Positions 11,129-21,763 of a DNA stretch of 64,000 bases are shown here, piece after piece (position 1 is the first letter of the stretch; every line of letters begins with the position of its first letter). The DNA is taken from positions 2,132,501 to 2,196,500 of the forward strand of contig JAWHQI010000229.1 in NCBI GenBank assembly GCA_033032865.1. The letters run 5' to 3'. The DNA comes from Dactylorhiza incarnata. Lineage: Eukaryota; Streptophyta; Magnoliopsida; Asparagales; Orchidaceae. The translations under genes were made by a program, and so were the position numbers. Under the pieces are notes generated by a model. It searched no databases, had not been told where the DNA came from, and worked only from the letters and a program-made list of their open reading frames with translations.

Positions 11129-12331
11129 TACAAATATTAAATTTAGGGCAGTTTTTGTTTGGTAATAAAAACAAATTTAATGGGTCTAAATATCCATTAA
11201 AGGGGTACAAATAACAACTCCCTTTTTTTAGGACTTCAAATAGCCGCCGTAGAAATGCGTATAACATTACCCTTTAAAAAAGGTGATTTTTTGTGTGCTA
11301 ACGGCCATATCAAATTGGATGTTAACAACAGCCTAAAATACATTTAATAAATATTTCAACAACAGTAGTAACAACACGCAAGCCTTTATCCCGCCACAGT
11401 GAGGTCGGCTATACAAATCCTTTGTCGTCATTGTGCTCTATCTTTAGTCATAATCTCACTATTGCCTAAATAGATCATGTCTTTCCTTAAAGTTCCATAC
11501 CAAGTCTTTTTTGATCTACCCCTCCACCGTTTTACATGCCGAGTGACTAAACTCCCGTATCATTTAACAAGGGTGATGTTAAAAGCACACCTATAATGGC
11601 TATATGCACACCAATTCAAAAATTAAAACACCTTAATAATCCGCTCATATCCAATGTTAAAGGCATGCCCCCCGATAAAACCCTAAAATCATTTCCGCTC
11701 GCTCATTTCCGCGATTTCTCTGTCGCTCTCGCCTCTCTCGTTTCCGCCTCCAAGCTCACCACCAGATCGCATCTCCATTTCGCATCGCCTGAGGTCTGTC
11801 GCCGGAGTTCACAAGCGTGAAGCCGATTTCAAGTTTCCCCCCATCGCAACTCTGACTAAGAACTTGGACCGGAGCTCACAAGCTTTCCCCCATCGCAGGT
11901 TTCATCAACATTTCATCGCAGGTTTACATCAACATTTCCCCCATCGCCGGAGCTCACAAGCTTGGACCGGCTAATACCCCCCATCGCAGGTTTCATCCAG
12001 GTCGCACTTCCGATTTCAAGTTTCATCCAGGTCGCACTTCCGATTTCAATTTTTTTTTCATTTTTCTTAACAGTGGCTGGTTTTCCTGCACTCCAGAAGC
12101 CACATTCCATTGTCATTTCGCTGCCCGAAGCCCGATTTCGCCGCCATTTTGCTGCCGGAAGCTCATTTTCTGTATCTGGTAATCTATTGTCCGAAGCTCC
12201 TTTGTTGTTCTGTAGTTTTGGTTGAATGCAGCAAATATATATGTTTTTATGGTAATCACAAAACCCATCCTGATTCAACACTAGATTATGTATTTGTTTG
12301 TTTAATGCAGGAAATTATTTGTTCTGTTTTT

Positions 12332-12786
12332 ATGGATATACCACAAAAAATTTTGTTGGATAATGAAGAATCATTGGAATCAATTGAAATAGATGTTGGA
12401 GAACATTTTAGAACGGACGTAATTTTCCCAAGTAAGGATGAGTTAGTACAATGGACTCGTAATATTGCGAAGGGTATTGGATTTGTTATTATTCAAAGGG
12501 CCGATAAGCTAACCGCTAAATCTCGGCCTAGGATTATGCTTGGTTGTGATAGAGCGGGATTTTCACGTGAAAGTCAATACAGTAAGGGTTTTGTGAAAAG
12601 GAACCTGAGAAAGAGTAGCTCGAAGCGGTGCGATTGCCCTTTCTCTTTGCATGGACAAAAAGATGCAACTCTAAATGATTGGAAAGTTATTGTCAAATGT
12701 GGGTTTCATAATCACAAGTTTGCACACATAGAAGCACACTCTTTTGTCGGTAGATTGGATGTTAACGAACAAAAGATAGTTCAGGA
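12332..12786 (+). pseudogene. FAR1-type DNA-binding domain of Mutator-like element, left arm
   Basis: The likely start is ATG 12332, just after an apparent intron end (TTTAATGCAG, 12301-12310) whose donor may be CTG/GTAATC near 12179. The product begins with an acidic lead (NEESLESIE), then FRTDVIFPSKDELVQW and a zinc-finger block with RCDCPFSLHGQ, WKVIVKCGFHNH. These are the hallmarks of FAR1/MURA N-terminal domains that bind element ends. The MULE transposase core and SWIM finger expected next are missing: at about 12790 the sequence jumps to OTU C-terminal codons. It is an internally deleted copy. Confidence 0.75.
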
Positions 12787-12799
12787 TATGATGTTACAA

Positions 12800-13064
12800 T
12801 ATAGCCTTTGTTCATTTTTCGAGATACCAATCTTTCACGTTCTTACCATTGCACTCCGCGCCTCCAGATTTGCGAAAGACAGTATTTATTGGCTATGTAA
12901 ATGATAATCACTTCATTAGATTGCTAATGTCCATTGATTGTCCGCTACCGCCTGTTTTCTCCGTATGGATGAGATATCATGAAAGGGTGGCAGATAGATG
13001 GGATTCACAAAGTATGAATTCTGAAACTATGGAGATGGACATCGTTAATTTGAATGATCCATAA
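12800..13064 (+). pseudogene. OTU domain C-terminal remnant
   Basis: Codons for FTFLPLHSAPP (near 12830) and then VNDNHFIRLLM and LPPVFSVWMRYHERVADRWD match the OTU tail at 17032-17256 and 9942-10181. The FAR1 part upstream is in a different frame, consistent with loss of everything between them. The catalytic cysteine box is absent. Confidence 0.7.
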
Positions 13065-13806
13065 ATTTAGGTATGTAACTATTTCAAATGCATTGCAAAA
13101 TAATAGCGCGTTAACTAGTTCTAATGACAACATTTTTTGGTGCAGGAATGTGATAAATCTATTTTTGGGTACTTCTCCGCAGATGGATTCACAAAGTATG
13201 ATATCAAAGGTAAATAAAACATGCTTCTAAATAAAGCATGCTGCTAAATATAATTTTTCATATTGTTTGAAACTAATTTAGATACTATCTATTTTAATGC
13301 AGGTTTTTTTTTGAAAGAGTAATGGAAGTTTTTTGTAGTCGCTCCATTTTAATGCAGAATGGAAACAGCCACAATAGATGATATAACTACAACTAATTTT
13401 TTGTCGTTTTATGTGCTTATCGACACCATTTGAAATTCTCTTTTACATATCTGTAAAAATTCTATTTTTTTTTTGCTACTTCTTGTGGATGTAGCTCAAT
13501 TAGGTGTGAATCACGTTGAATATGAGCATTTCTTGTACTTGTTTTTATCGTTTTTGTTCGACAATGCGTAAATTACTTGTTTTCATCATTTTAATGCAGA
13601 ATGGAAACAGCCACAATGGATGATATAGCTACTACTAGTTTTTTGAAAGAGTGCAACTTGTAATTTAACATGGGACTTTATGTTTTTAATTACAAAATAA
13701 TTTTGATTTTTCATGTTGGTGTGCATTTAACAAGGTGGCCTGCAATTAACATTTTAGTGGTGTGCATCTATCACTGGTGTGCATATAGCCATTATAGGTG
13801 TGCCTT
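13065..13806. other. non-coding centre of the composite Mutator element
   Basis: AT-rich sequence with several TTTTAATGCAGAATGG-like repeats (near 13350 and 13590) around an apparently duplicated GGAAACAGCCACAATGGATG segment. It ends in a truncated copy of the element terminus at 13770-13803. Confidence 0.55.
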
Positions 13807-14486
13807 TCCTGAACTATCTTTTGTTCGTTAACATCCAATCTACCGGCAAAAGTATGTGCTTCTATGTGTGCAAACTTGTGATTATGAAACCCACATTTGA
13901 CAATAACTTTCCAATCATTTAGAGTTGCATCTTTTTGTCCATGCAAAGAGAAAGGGCAACCGCACCGCTTCGAGCTACTCTTTCTCAGGTTCCTTTTCAC
14001 AAAACCCTTACTGTATTGACTGTCACGTGAAAATCCCGCTCTATCACAACAAAGCATAATCCTAGGCCGAGATCTAGCGGTTAGCTTATCGGCCCTTTGA
14101 ATAGTAATAACAAATCCAATACCCTTCGCAATATTACGAGTCCATTGTACTAACTCATCCTTACTTGGGAAAATTACGTCCGTTCTAAAATGTTCTCCAA
14201 CATTTATTTCAATTGATTCCAATGATTCTTCATTATCCAACAAAAAATTTTGTGGTATATCCATAAAAACGGAACAAATAATTTCCTGCATTAAACAAAC
14301 AGATACATAATCTAGTGTTGAATCAGGATGGGTTTTGTGATTACCATAAAAACATATATATTTGCTGCATTCAACCAAAACTACAGAACAACAAAAGAGC
14401 TTCGGACAATAGATTACCAGATACAGAAAATGAGCTTCCGGCAGCAAAATGGCGGCGAAATCGGGCTTCCGACAGCGAAATGACAA
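13807..14486 (-). pseudogene. FAR1-type DNA-binding domain of Mutator-like element, right arm
   Basis: This is the inverted partner of 12332-12786, with the same FRTDVIFPSKDELVQW and WKVIVKCGFHNH blocks and only a few amino-acid differences (for example CDC to CGC and SFVGRL to TFAGRL). The likely translational start is the ATG near 14263. The frame runs out of homology at about 13807, where the junction with the truncated terminus adds unrelated residues. Confidence 0.72.
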
Positions 14487-15112
14487 TGGAATGTGGCTTC
14501 TGGAGTGCAGGAAAATCAGCCACTGTTAAGAAAAATGAAAAAAAATTGAAATCGGAAGTGCGACCTGGATGAAACTTGAAATCGGAAGTGCGACCTGGAT
14601 GAAACCTGCGATGGGGGGGGGGGGGGGGGGGTATTAGCCGGTCCAAGCTTGTGAGCTCCGGCGATGGGGGAAATGTTGATGTAAACCTGCGATGAAATGT
14701 TGATGAAACCTGCGATGGGGGAAAGCTTGTGAGCACCAGTCCAAGTTCTTAGTCAGAGTTGCGATGGGGGGAAACCTGAAATCGGCTTCACGCTTGTGAA
14801 CTCCGGCGACAGACCTCCGGCGATGCGAAATGGAGATGCGATCTGGCGGTGAGCTTGGAGGCGGAAACGAGAGAGGCGAGAGCGACAGAGAAATCGCGGA
14901 AATGAGCGAGCGGAAATGATTTTAGGGTTTTATCGGGGTCCGGCCTTTAACATTGGATATAAGCAGATTATTGAGGTTTTTAATTTTTGAATTGATGTGC
15001 ATATAGCCATTGTAGGTGTGCCTTTAACATCACCCTTAATAAATATTTCAATGAAGCCCTAAGTTATCCGGAAAGGCGGCGACTCCTGCTGCCCGTTTCA
15101 ACTACTACAGCT

Positions 15113-16279
15113 ATGATATTCTTCGCTCGAAATCTTCGATTCCTGCCCATTCTCAACCATCGCACCTCCTCCTTCATCTCCTCAAGCTGTTTCCGTTCTC
15201 TCGTCTTCTTCTTCACATCGGAAGCAAGAAAGCGTTCTCCCAAGCTTTCATTCATTTCAGCATACCTCATCAGCTCGATAGGTCTTTCGCCGGAGAAGGC
15301 CATCGAAGCATCCAAGCAATTACGGCACATAAAAAACCCTTCCAAGCCTGACGCCGTACTCCATTTCCTCATACAAATCGGTCTCGACGACGCCGGCATC
15401 AGAAATGCGGTTTCACGAAAGCCCAATTTACTCTGCACTAAAGTCGAGGGAACTTTGAAGCCAAAAGTCCGACTTCTACAGCAGGCGGGCTTCTCAGAAC
15501 CTGAAATCGCACGGTTGATTTCAGAGAATCCGTTTTTCATCCACCGCAAGGATGTTCATCTGAAGATCGAGTTCTTAGGAAACCTCTTTAGTTCAAAGGA
15601 GGACCTCTTGAATGCCATGATCAAGGATACTTACCTCCTGTGCTGCAATCTGGACAAAAGAATCATCCCAAACGTCTCCTACTTGAGAACATGCGGACTT
15701 TCCAACGCCCAAATTGGTTTTCTCATGAACAGCAGCTTTAGATTGATCTCAAGGAGGCTTGAGTCTATCAAAAGCGCTGTCCAGCGCGCTTTAGAACTAG
15801 GGTTCGCTCCCGAATCAGGAATGTTTTGCTTCGCCCTTCTGTCTACCTGCCGCATGAGCGGAGCTTCGATAGATGCCAAGATTAAGGCGATGAGGAGCTT
15901 TGGTTTCTCAGAAGCTGAAATCTCCTCGGCAATTCTGAAGGCTCCGCAGCTGCTGTTCTTGTCTGTGAAAAACATCAAAAGCAAACTCGATTTCCTTGTA
16001 AACGGAGCAGGATCCGAGCTCTCATATATAATTTCTCACCCAATGCTTCTCTGCTACAGCTATGAGAAGAGGTTGAATCCAAGAAATCATGTTCTCCGTG
16101 TTCTCAAATCCAAAGGGCTTCCCAAGAGAAAATGCGGATTGTTCCATATCATGAAGATTAGTGATGCAAAATTCATGGAGAAGTTTATTTTACTACATCG
16201 AGAAGAACTGCCAGATCTCGATCAAGTTTATCTTTCTGCTTGTGCTGGAAATGTTCCAGTGGAGGATAATTTCTCATAG
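15113..16279 (+). CDS. mTERF-domain protein, organelle-targeted (gene 1)
   Basis: This is an intact, intronless 388-residue frame. The first 36 residues contain no acidic residue and are rich in F, S and R, which fits a mitochondrial or plastid presequence. From about residue 55 the protein is a run of mTERF helical repeats, with recurring patterns such as PSKPDAVLHFL, GFSEPEIARLISENP, LGNLFSSKEDLL, GFSEAEISSAILKAPQLL and SYIISHPMLL. Plant mTERF proteins bind organelle nucleic acids and affect transcription termination, splicing or translation; the specific target cannot be told from sequence. Length is normal for the plant family. A second member lies at 60246-61394 in the same direction. 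The start codon is 78 bp from the end of a Mutator-like element. Confidence 0.92.
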   Translation: MIFFARNLRFLPILNHRTSSFISSSCFRSLVFFFTSEARKRSPKLSFISAYLISSIGLSPEKAIEASKQLRHIKNPSKPDAVLHFLIQIGLDDAGIRNAVSRKPNLLCTKVEGTLKPKVRLLQQAGFSEPEIARLISENPFFIHRKDVHLKIEFLGNLFSSKEDLLNAMIKDTYLLCCNLDKRIIPNVSYLRTCGLSNAQIGFLMNSSFRLISRRLESIKSAVQRALELGFAPESGMFCFALLSTCRMSGASIDAKIKAMRSFGFSEAEISSAILKAPQLLFLSVKNIKSKLDFLVNGAGSELSYIISHPMLLCYSYEKRLNPRNHVLRVLKSKGLPKRKCGLFHIMKISDAKFMEKFILLHREELPDLDQVYLSACAGNVPVEDNFS

Positions 16280-17009
16280 AAACGAACTTGAGATTTTTTT
16301 TTTTGGGTTTCTGATTGATAAGCATGCATTATGTTGGTAGGATGCTGGAAAAAGGTATGAGATTTATCTTTCTGCATGTGCTTGTTAACTTCTCTCTTTG
16401 ATTTTATATGCTAACATTATTCTAGAGTTTTGTTATAAGCGGTTCATTTTTCGCTATTTGTAGTCCATCATTCTTCGCAGTTCAAAAAAACTTATTTGTA
16501 GACACCCGAATTATTAAAAGATAGTAATGCAAAAGAGACGAACAATAGCAAAATAATGTTCAAACAAAGTTAATTGTTTTTCATAATAAAAATGCAACAA
16601 TCATCAAAAAGGTTAACATGTTAGTTTTGGAGTGAATGTCAATCCTCCAAACTTTGACTGATTTTTTTGCGTATACAACTAATATCATAAGAAATGGAAA
16701 TGAGCGAGTTTATATTTTGTAAACATGACAAAATTGGAAACAAATAATATCATAAGAAATGGAAATGACCGAGTTTATATTTTGTAAACATGACAAAATT
16801 GGATACTTTAAATCGACATCTTCACAACTCGGACCACTTATATCAACAAGAAATTTTATAGTTAGGTTCAACAATAATGTGATTCACAAAAGAATATAGA
16901 AAATGAAAAGTTGTCAGCTTATATTTTGACTTCATGGATCGGTTAAATTAACGATCGCATTTGGAGGCTCGTTGGAGTGCATATCTTTAAATCGTGTCAT
17001 GTATTGTCT
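16280..17009. other. mTERF gene 1 downstream region, no gene seen
   Basis: Probably the 3' UTR at first, then AT-rich spacer. It includes a 65-bp tandem duplication at 16676-16805. Confidence 0.5.
16676..16805 (+). repeat. 65-bp tandem duplication
   Basis: Two head-to-tail copies (16676-16740 and 16741-16805) with only a few differences, each containing ATCATAAGAAATGGAAATGA and ACATGACAAAATTGGA. Confidence 0.85.
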
Positions 17010-17604
17010 ATCTCATGCTTCTGCCACCGACTCATGATATTTTTGCCACAGAAATAACTGGTGGGAGTGGGCATTCATCATCCATTACCAATTGAATAAA
17101 ATGATTCTCATTTATAAATCCAATATAAATGATTTCTCTAACTTCGGGAGGTGCATAATGTAATGGAAGGAATGTGAAAGACTGAAATCTTGAGTAATGG
17201 ACCACTGCAATATTGTAGCATGATGTGATCACCAATCTCATGTCTGACATTGACATACAACCTTACACTTCCAAACATGCTTGTGTATTGTAATGGTGGA
17301 GTTCCAAGGAGAGTTATTTTCGCGCTTACATCTAATTTTCTCCAATATGTAATGCATGACATATAACTTGGTATTCACAATGTCCATCACCAATCACATT
17401 TATGATATATATTATATGGGCCGAGATGTATAGTGACATTTCTTTAAAGATGAAATCTAAAAATTTATTATTTTGGGAATTTTTTCTTGCAATCCTTTTT
17501 TCTAGGCTTGTCATTTCTTCTTGTGCGTATTCATTCAAAAGAACATGTTCAAATAAAGATAGATCTCATTTAGTTGATTTGTAGTCATCCTTGTATTTTC
17601 TTAG

Positions 17605-19009
17605 TAGGGGTGCACGCGGTGTGGTTTGAGCCCAAACCGAAACCGTGCAGTGCGGTTTGAATTCAGTGCGATTTTTTGTTGGTTTTCGCAGCGTGATTTC
17701 GGTTTTTGTCATATTTTCTACCCTTCTTTGATCATGAGCAAAGAGAACAGAAGAGAATCCAATGAAAGTTGATTTATTAAAAACAATATTAATTATTAGG
17801 AATCTTTAAAAGCAATATTAATGATTATCTAATACAATCTCGTCACTAGCTGATCATATAAGAGCCTGATTCAATAGAAACCATAAAACTTTTCATCCAA
17901 AAAATGATGATGTAATCATGACTCCTATTAGTTCAAATCATGGACAAAATTTCCTGATCATATAAGAGTCTGACAAAGCAGTTACCTTCATATTCCACAC
18001 ATCTTCAGAACTATTTCATGAACAAGAAATGATATGCTACAATGAATATTTGGAATCATCTCCTTCCACCTGCTAACCTCTGCCATGAGAATCCTTCATT
18101 GGAGAAGCTTTATGGGGAGGAAGAGATGATGTCCATAGTACACATAGTCGTCGTCAAGGACTAGGAGGAGATGCCGAGGCATCAAGGTTTGCAACCGGCG
18201 AGTTGAGCCTTTGACGTCGAAGAGGCGAGGTTGGTGTGAGGAGAGGATCAAAGGACTGAGGAGGCAAGGTGCCAAGGTCGTCGTGCGGTAATTCGCGCAA
18301 GAGAAGATGCTAGGAAGTCGGTCTTCGACATGTCGCACGCGGCTAGGGCTTCCAGCTTCTCGTTCAGAATTTTTGGTTATGCCTGGGCCCTATGGTTCTG
18401 AGCTGTGAGAGTTAGGCTCCGTTTGGTACAGTGGTGGCGGTCTTGAACGCGGTGGTAAAACTGTCATTCATGAACGCCCACCTAAGGAACTTCATCCATT
18501 TAAACATAAAAGTGGATGAAGTTCCCTCGGTGCTCGTTCACGAATGACGATTTCACCACAGCGTTCACGACCGCCACCGTCCTGCCAAACGGAGCCTTAA
18601 ATGAAAAAAATCATAACTTGAGCGGTGCACAGTATGGCCTGCGGTTTCACTGTTTGCACTTTGGAATACACATGAAATATGACCAATTATTGAAAATGGA
18701 AATGTGGTTTCGGTTTAGGTGATATAAATAAACAAGCAGAAGTATCTACTATTTTTTATGTTTCCTTGTTAGACCTCCTGCAACCCTCTAATTCCACTGA
18801 CACCTGCTTATTCCCTGAAGATTGAATGGTATATTCTTCATGGTGGGGTGCGGTTTGCTCCGTTTCAAGGAGCTCATAACCGCACCATACCGGTAAGGGA
18901 CCGATTTTCAAGAACGTAAAACCGAACCGCACCGCGTGATGCGGTTCGAAATGCGGTGTAGTGTGGTTTGTCGGTTTGGTGCGTTTTTCTGTTTTCCTGT
19001 ATACCTCTA
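17605..19009. mobile_element. non-autonomous hAT element (1.4 kb)
   Basis: The ends TAGGGGTGCACGCGG and, inverted, TAGAGGTATACAGGA fit the hAT terminal pattern. They are flanked by a perfect 8-bp target-site duplication TTTCTTAG (17597-17604 and 19010-19017). Both ends are filled with GCGGTTTGG-like subterminal motifs. No transposase frame is visible. It lies within the Mutator relic and contains a Tourist MITE. Confidence 0.88.
18415..18596. mobile_element. Tourist-type (PIF/Harbinger) MITE, 182 bp
   Basis: The ends GGCTCCGTTTGG and CCAAACGGAGCC are perfect 12-bp inverted repeats flanked by TTA (18412-18414 and 18597-18599). The whole element folds back on itself around 18505. Confidence 0.9.
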
Positions 19010-20160
19010 TTTCTTAGTGCATCCTTTAGGCCGACCTTTCAACTTTGTTGGCATTACATGTTCTAATGTTTGAGATGTATGATTCATTAACTTGCGCGGT
19101 TTTCTCTTCAATTCATTTTTTTTGTATTTCAGATATAATATTATACTTATTGAGCAAACCATCCAACTCATTTTTGTTGTCATGTACCGCCTCATCCTCT
19201 ACCTTCACGTTCGCGGACCTAACTGGTGTGGAATGTAGCTGTAGTTGTTTCCAATATTTATGTATCATTCGTAATGTGAAGACACTGGATTGATTGATGT
19301 TTACGGCAAACCATTAGTGAACCTCATTTTATGAAGCAACCAACCACCTCTGGACATCCTTTTTACACCAAATTATCTTTCTTCTTAATAGCTTCCAAAG
19401 CCGCAAATGATATAGAGCCAAGTAGATCAGTGTACAAAAATCCTTTGAAATGTGTTTCCACCTAAACTGAACTTTGTCTAAATGATCTTTTAATTGCAGT
19501 AAGTCGAAGGTTTATCATTTGGTCAGATGTTTTCAAACACTAGTTAAATTACCAATTGATATCCAAGAATCTTTTCAACTGATTGTCTCCATTTTCAACA
19601 CAAATCGTTGTTGTATTATCCAAATGTAAAAACTTATCCACCCACTCAGAAAAAAATAAATCCTCTTAGGGCTCTAACCATGTTGTCACCACAAAACTTA
19701 GTACTTCTTGATATTTTTTCAGTGAATGTAACATGGAATTGAACCTCATATTAAAAGCATGCATTGTTTGAGAGTTCACTAAATGTTATCATTCACTTCA
19801 AAATTCTTCGCATTCTTTTTCTTTATTAAAATATTTTTTTACAATGAGTGAGAATAATACGGTTAATGTGAACATAACATAAAATGATCTTAAACTGAGG
19901 AAACATAACTTTAATAACATTCATTAGCACGATCTCCCGGTCTATGACCAATACATTGCAAACCCCCCTGCACACGGCAAAATCGAGCAACGTACGGAGT
20001 ACAATGCTCGGGGGTTTACGAGCGGCGGGAGTGCCGTCGTGTCGGGGTAATATCATCGTTGGGGTATTGTCGCACGAGTGATAGACACATGACTCCGCCT
20101 CTACGGCCAACCACGACAGTACCCCGACCGTGACAGGCACAAGGCTTTGCCCTATCAATT

Positions 20161-20371
20161 AGTAATTGCAACTTAAAATAAACACACTATTAATTAATTA
20201 ATGTGAAAAGTAATTATAGGGTTTAGGGTTTCACATTTTTTATTTTTGTTAAAAAAAATTCCACACTAATGCATATATCATTGTTCATGTCAAATCAACT
20301 TTAATAAAATTGATGAGTTTAATAATAGCTCCTCAAAAATACTGCAGAGAGCCAAATGAGGGCCACCTTAG
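20161..20371. other. AT-rich spacer before the Tat element
   Basis: No gene seen. It includes two telomere-box units (AGGGTTTAGGGTTT near 20218-20231). Confidence 0.45.
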
Positions 20372-21707
20372 TGTACAACCCCGATATTCGCCAGACGAGG
20401 AGGCGCGGTTTAAGAAGGCAACAGGACGGAGGAAATAATAAGAGAGGAAGGTCATAGGGCCAAAGACCTCGCGAGAGAGGCCTTGGAGAAGTCTCTCTCG
20501 GAAGGCTCACTGAGAGGCGAGCGAGAATGGTCGGCGAGATAAACGCTCGCAGGCAGTTTGGGGAAGCTTTCTGAGCTCGACGAAAGGAGTCCCGCGTTCG
20601 ACGAACTCTCCCGTGTTCGTCGAGCTCACCCTTGTTCGGCGAAATCATCAGAAGTCGACGAAATGTTCTATGCTCATTAGAGCTAAAGGGATGGTCTCGT
20701 AAGAGGAGTCGCGAGATCCATGCCGAGGCAGATATCTTCAAAAGACTGGGCCAAGCGAGAGCTGGCAAACCAATACCTCATAAGCCGCTGGCAGAAGAAG
20801 ACCTATGTTCGGTAAAGAGGTGTTCAGCGAAATGTGATCAGTGCGCGACAAAGTCAAGAGGCGGTCTCGCAGGAAAGTTCGCGAGACCGGGCCTCAGCGT
20901 CCGGCGAGCTCAATTCTATGTTCGACGAATTGTTTCCCGCGTTCGACGAACCGCCCGTCTCAGCGGTCGACGAACCACCCGTCTCAGCGATCAGCGAACA
21001 GTTTAACGTTCTGCATTCGTCGAGCTCGTCTGTGATCGGCGAAGCGTCTTGCGTTCGACGAAACGTGTGTTGAGCTCGACGAAGTCAAGAGGCGGTCTCG
21101 CAGGAAGGCTCGCGAGACTGGACCTCGGCAGATACCTCCAGAATGGGCCAGCGAGGTCCTCGCAGGGCGATCGCCTAGGAGAGGCATCACGAGCAGGACT
21201 CGCGAGAAGGCCCGCGAGAGCTTCGACAGTAATGTTCTCGCAGTTCTTTGCCCATAGGTTGATAGGGCCAAATTACCCTTTTACCCTTGGTGGTCTGCCT
21301 TTAGCCTCTCCAAACAACGGAGTTTGGATGTTAGCAGACCCATTTGGGGTGCGGATAGTAAAATCAAAAGGCGGGATCCTGCTATTTGCAGGCCAGATCA
21401 GAAAACCTATAAATAAGACCTAAAGGGCACCTTTGGAGAGGACTTCACTTCAGCTTCTCTCTCTTCAGGCTCTCCTTGGCTAGCATTTCCAGAGCTCTCC
21501 AAGGTGCCCGAGTCTCAGCTTTGGCTTGGGAGGGGAAGCGCTCAACGATCTTCCGGGTTAGTGGAGGGACCTCCTCGCTGTGACTAAGGTCTTAGTCATT
21601 TTCCCAGTCTTCAGTCTACCTTCTCCGAGGGATCAGTAAGGGCTAGCTGCCCCTCATTTCGGTGAGGGCCCCGAGCTTCACAAGAGGCCGAGAAATCGGT
21701 TTCAACA
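20372..21707 (+). repeat. 5' LTR of the Tat element (1336 bp)
   Basis: It starts TGTACAACCCCG and ends CGGTTTCAACA. The U3 part holds about ten TCGACGAA or TTCGTCGA motifs. A TATA box lies at 21408-21415. Frames within it occur on both strands and are not taken as genes. Confidence 0.93.
21408..21415 (+). promoter_or_regulatory. TATA box of the Tat LTR
   Basis: TATAAATA in CCTATAAATAAGACC, conserved in the 3' LTR at 33596-33603. Confidence 0.65.
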
Positions 21708-21763
21708 TTTTGGTGCGGTGAGCGTGGAGCGCGGCTGCTCCAAGAAAGTTCTAAGGAGCAGAT

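Larger units (their letters stand above)
9391..11222 (-). mobile_element. Mutator-like element carrying an OTU-type protease frame
   Basis: The left end GGGAGTTGTTATTTGTACCC and the right end, read inverted, agree over about 35 bases with few differences, so these are terminal inverted repeats. Both ends sit in T-runs, so a target-site duplication is ambiguous. The interior has AT-rich tandem motifs at the left, an OTU-like frame on the minus strand, and a GC-rich block at the right. No transposase domain was recognised, so it is probably a non-autonomous Mutator derivative. Family assignment rests on the OTU frame resembling the one beside a Mutator transposase relic at 17010-20160. Confidence 0.65.
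11571..15035. mobile_element. composite Mutator-like element with two inverted 1.2-kb arms
   Basis: The ends GGGTGATGTTAAAAGCACAC (11571) and its inverted, slightly different match at 15035 are terminal inverted repeats. The arms 11571-12786 and 13807-15035 are near-identical inverted copies, each with a leader and a FAR1-type frame. The 1-kb centre holds OTU remains. At 13770-13803 the centre ends in a second, truncated right terminus (GTGTGCATATAGCCATTATA), so the left 2.2 kb looks like one element and the right arm like an inverted partial copy joined inside its right end. Flanks TTAACAA and TTAATAA match at 6 of 7 bases but are shorter than the usual 9-bp duplication. Confidence 0.7.
17010..20160 (-). 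pseudogene. decayed Mutator-like transposase with OTU domain, split by hAT
   Basis: Minus-strand fragments in order: a transposase piece near 19826-19960 (IDREIVLMNVIKVMFPQFKI, then CYVHINR and HCKK, as in MULE DDE domains), degenerate SWIM-side sequence 19300-19800 with many stops, a linker with KLKGRPKGCTKK near 19010-19050, then OTU pieces with VIGDGHCEYQVI (17332-17538) and INENHFIQLVM (17032-17256). The catalytic box reads GHCEY instead of the usual GNCGF. At 20000-20130 the reading is disturbed by sequence related to the CCGCTCGCGAACCCC family. It looks like an old Mutator element without recognisable ends. Confidence 0.7.

Noticed and set aside
10714..11267. Proline- and glycine-rich frames up to 159 residues
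   Set aside because: They arise from GC-rich internal repeats; equal-length frames exist in several registers and on both strands.
20319..21423. Frames up to 149 residues, repeated at 32485-33611
   Set aside because: Both sets are the two LTRs of the Tat element; duplicated position explains the matching proteins.
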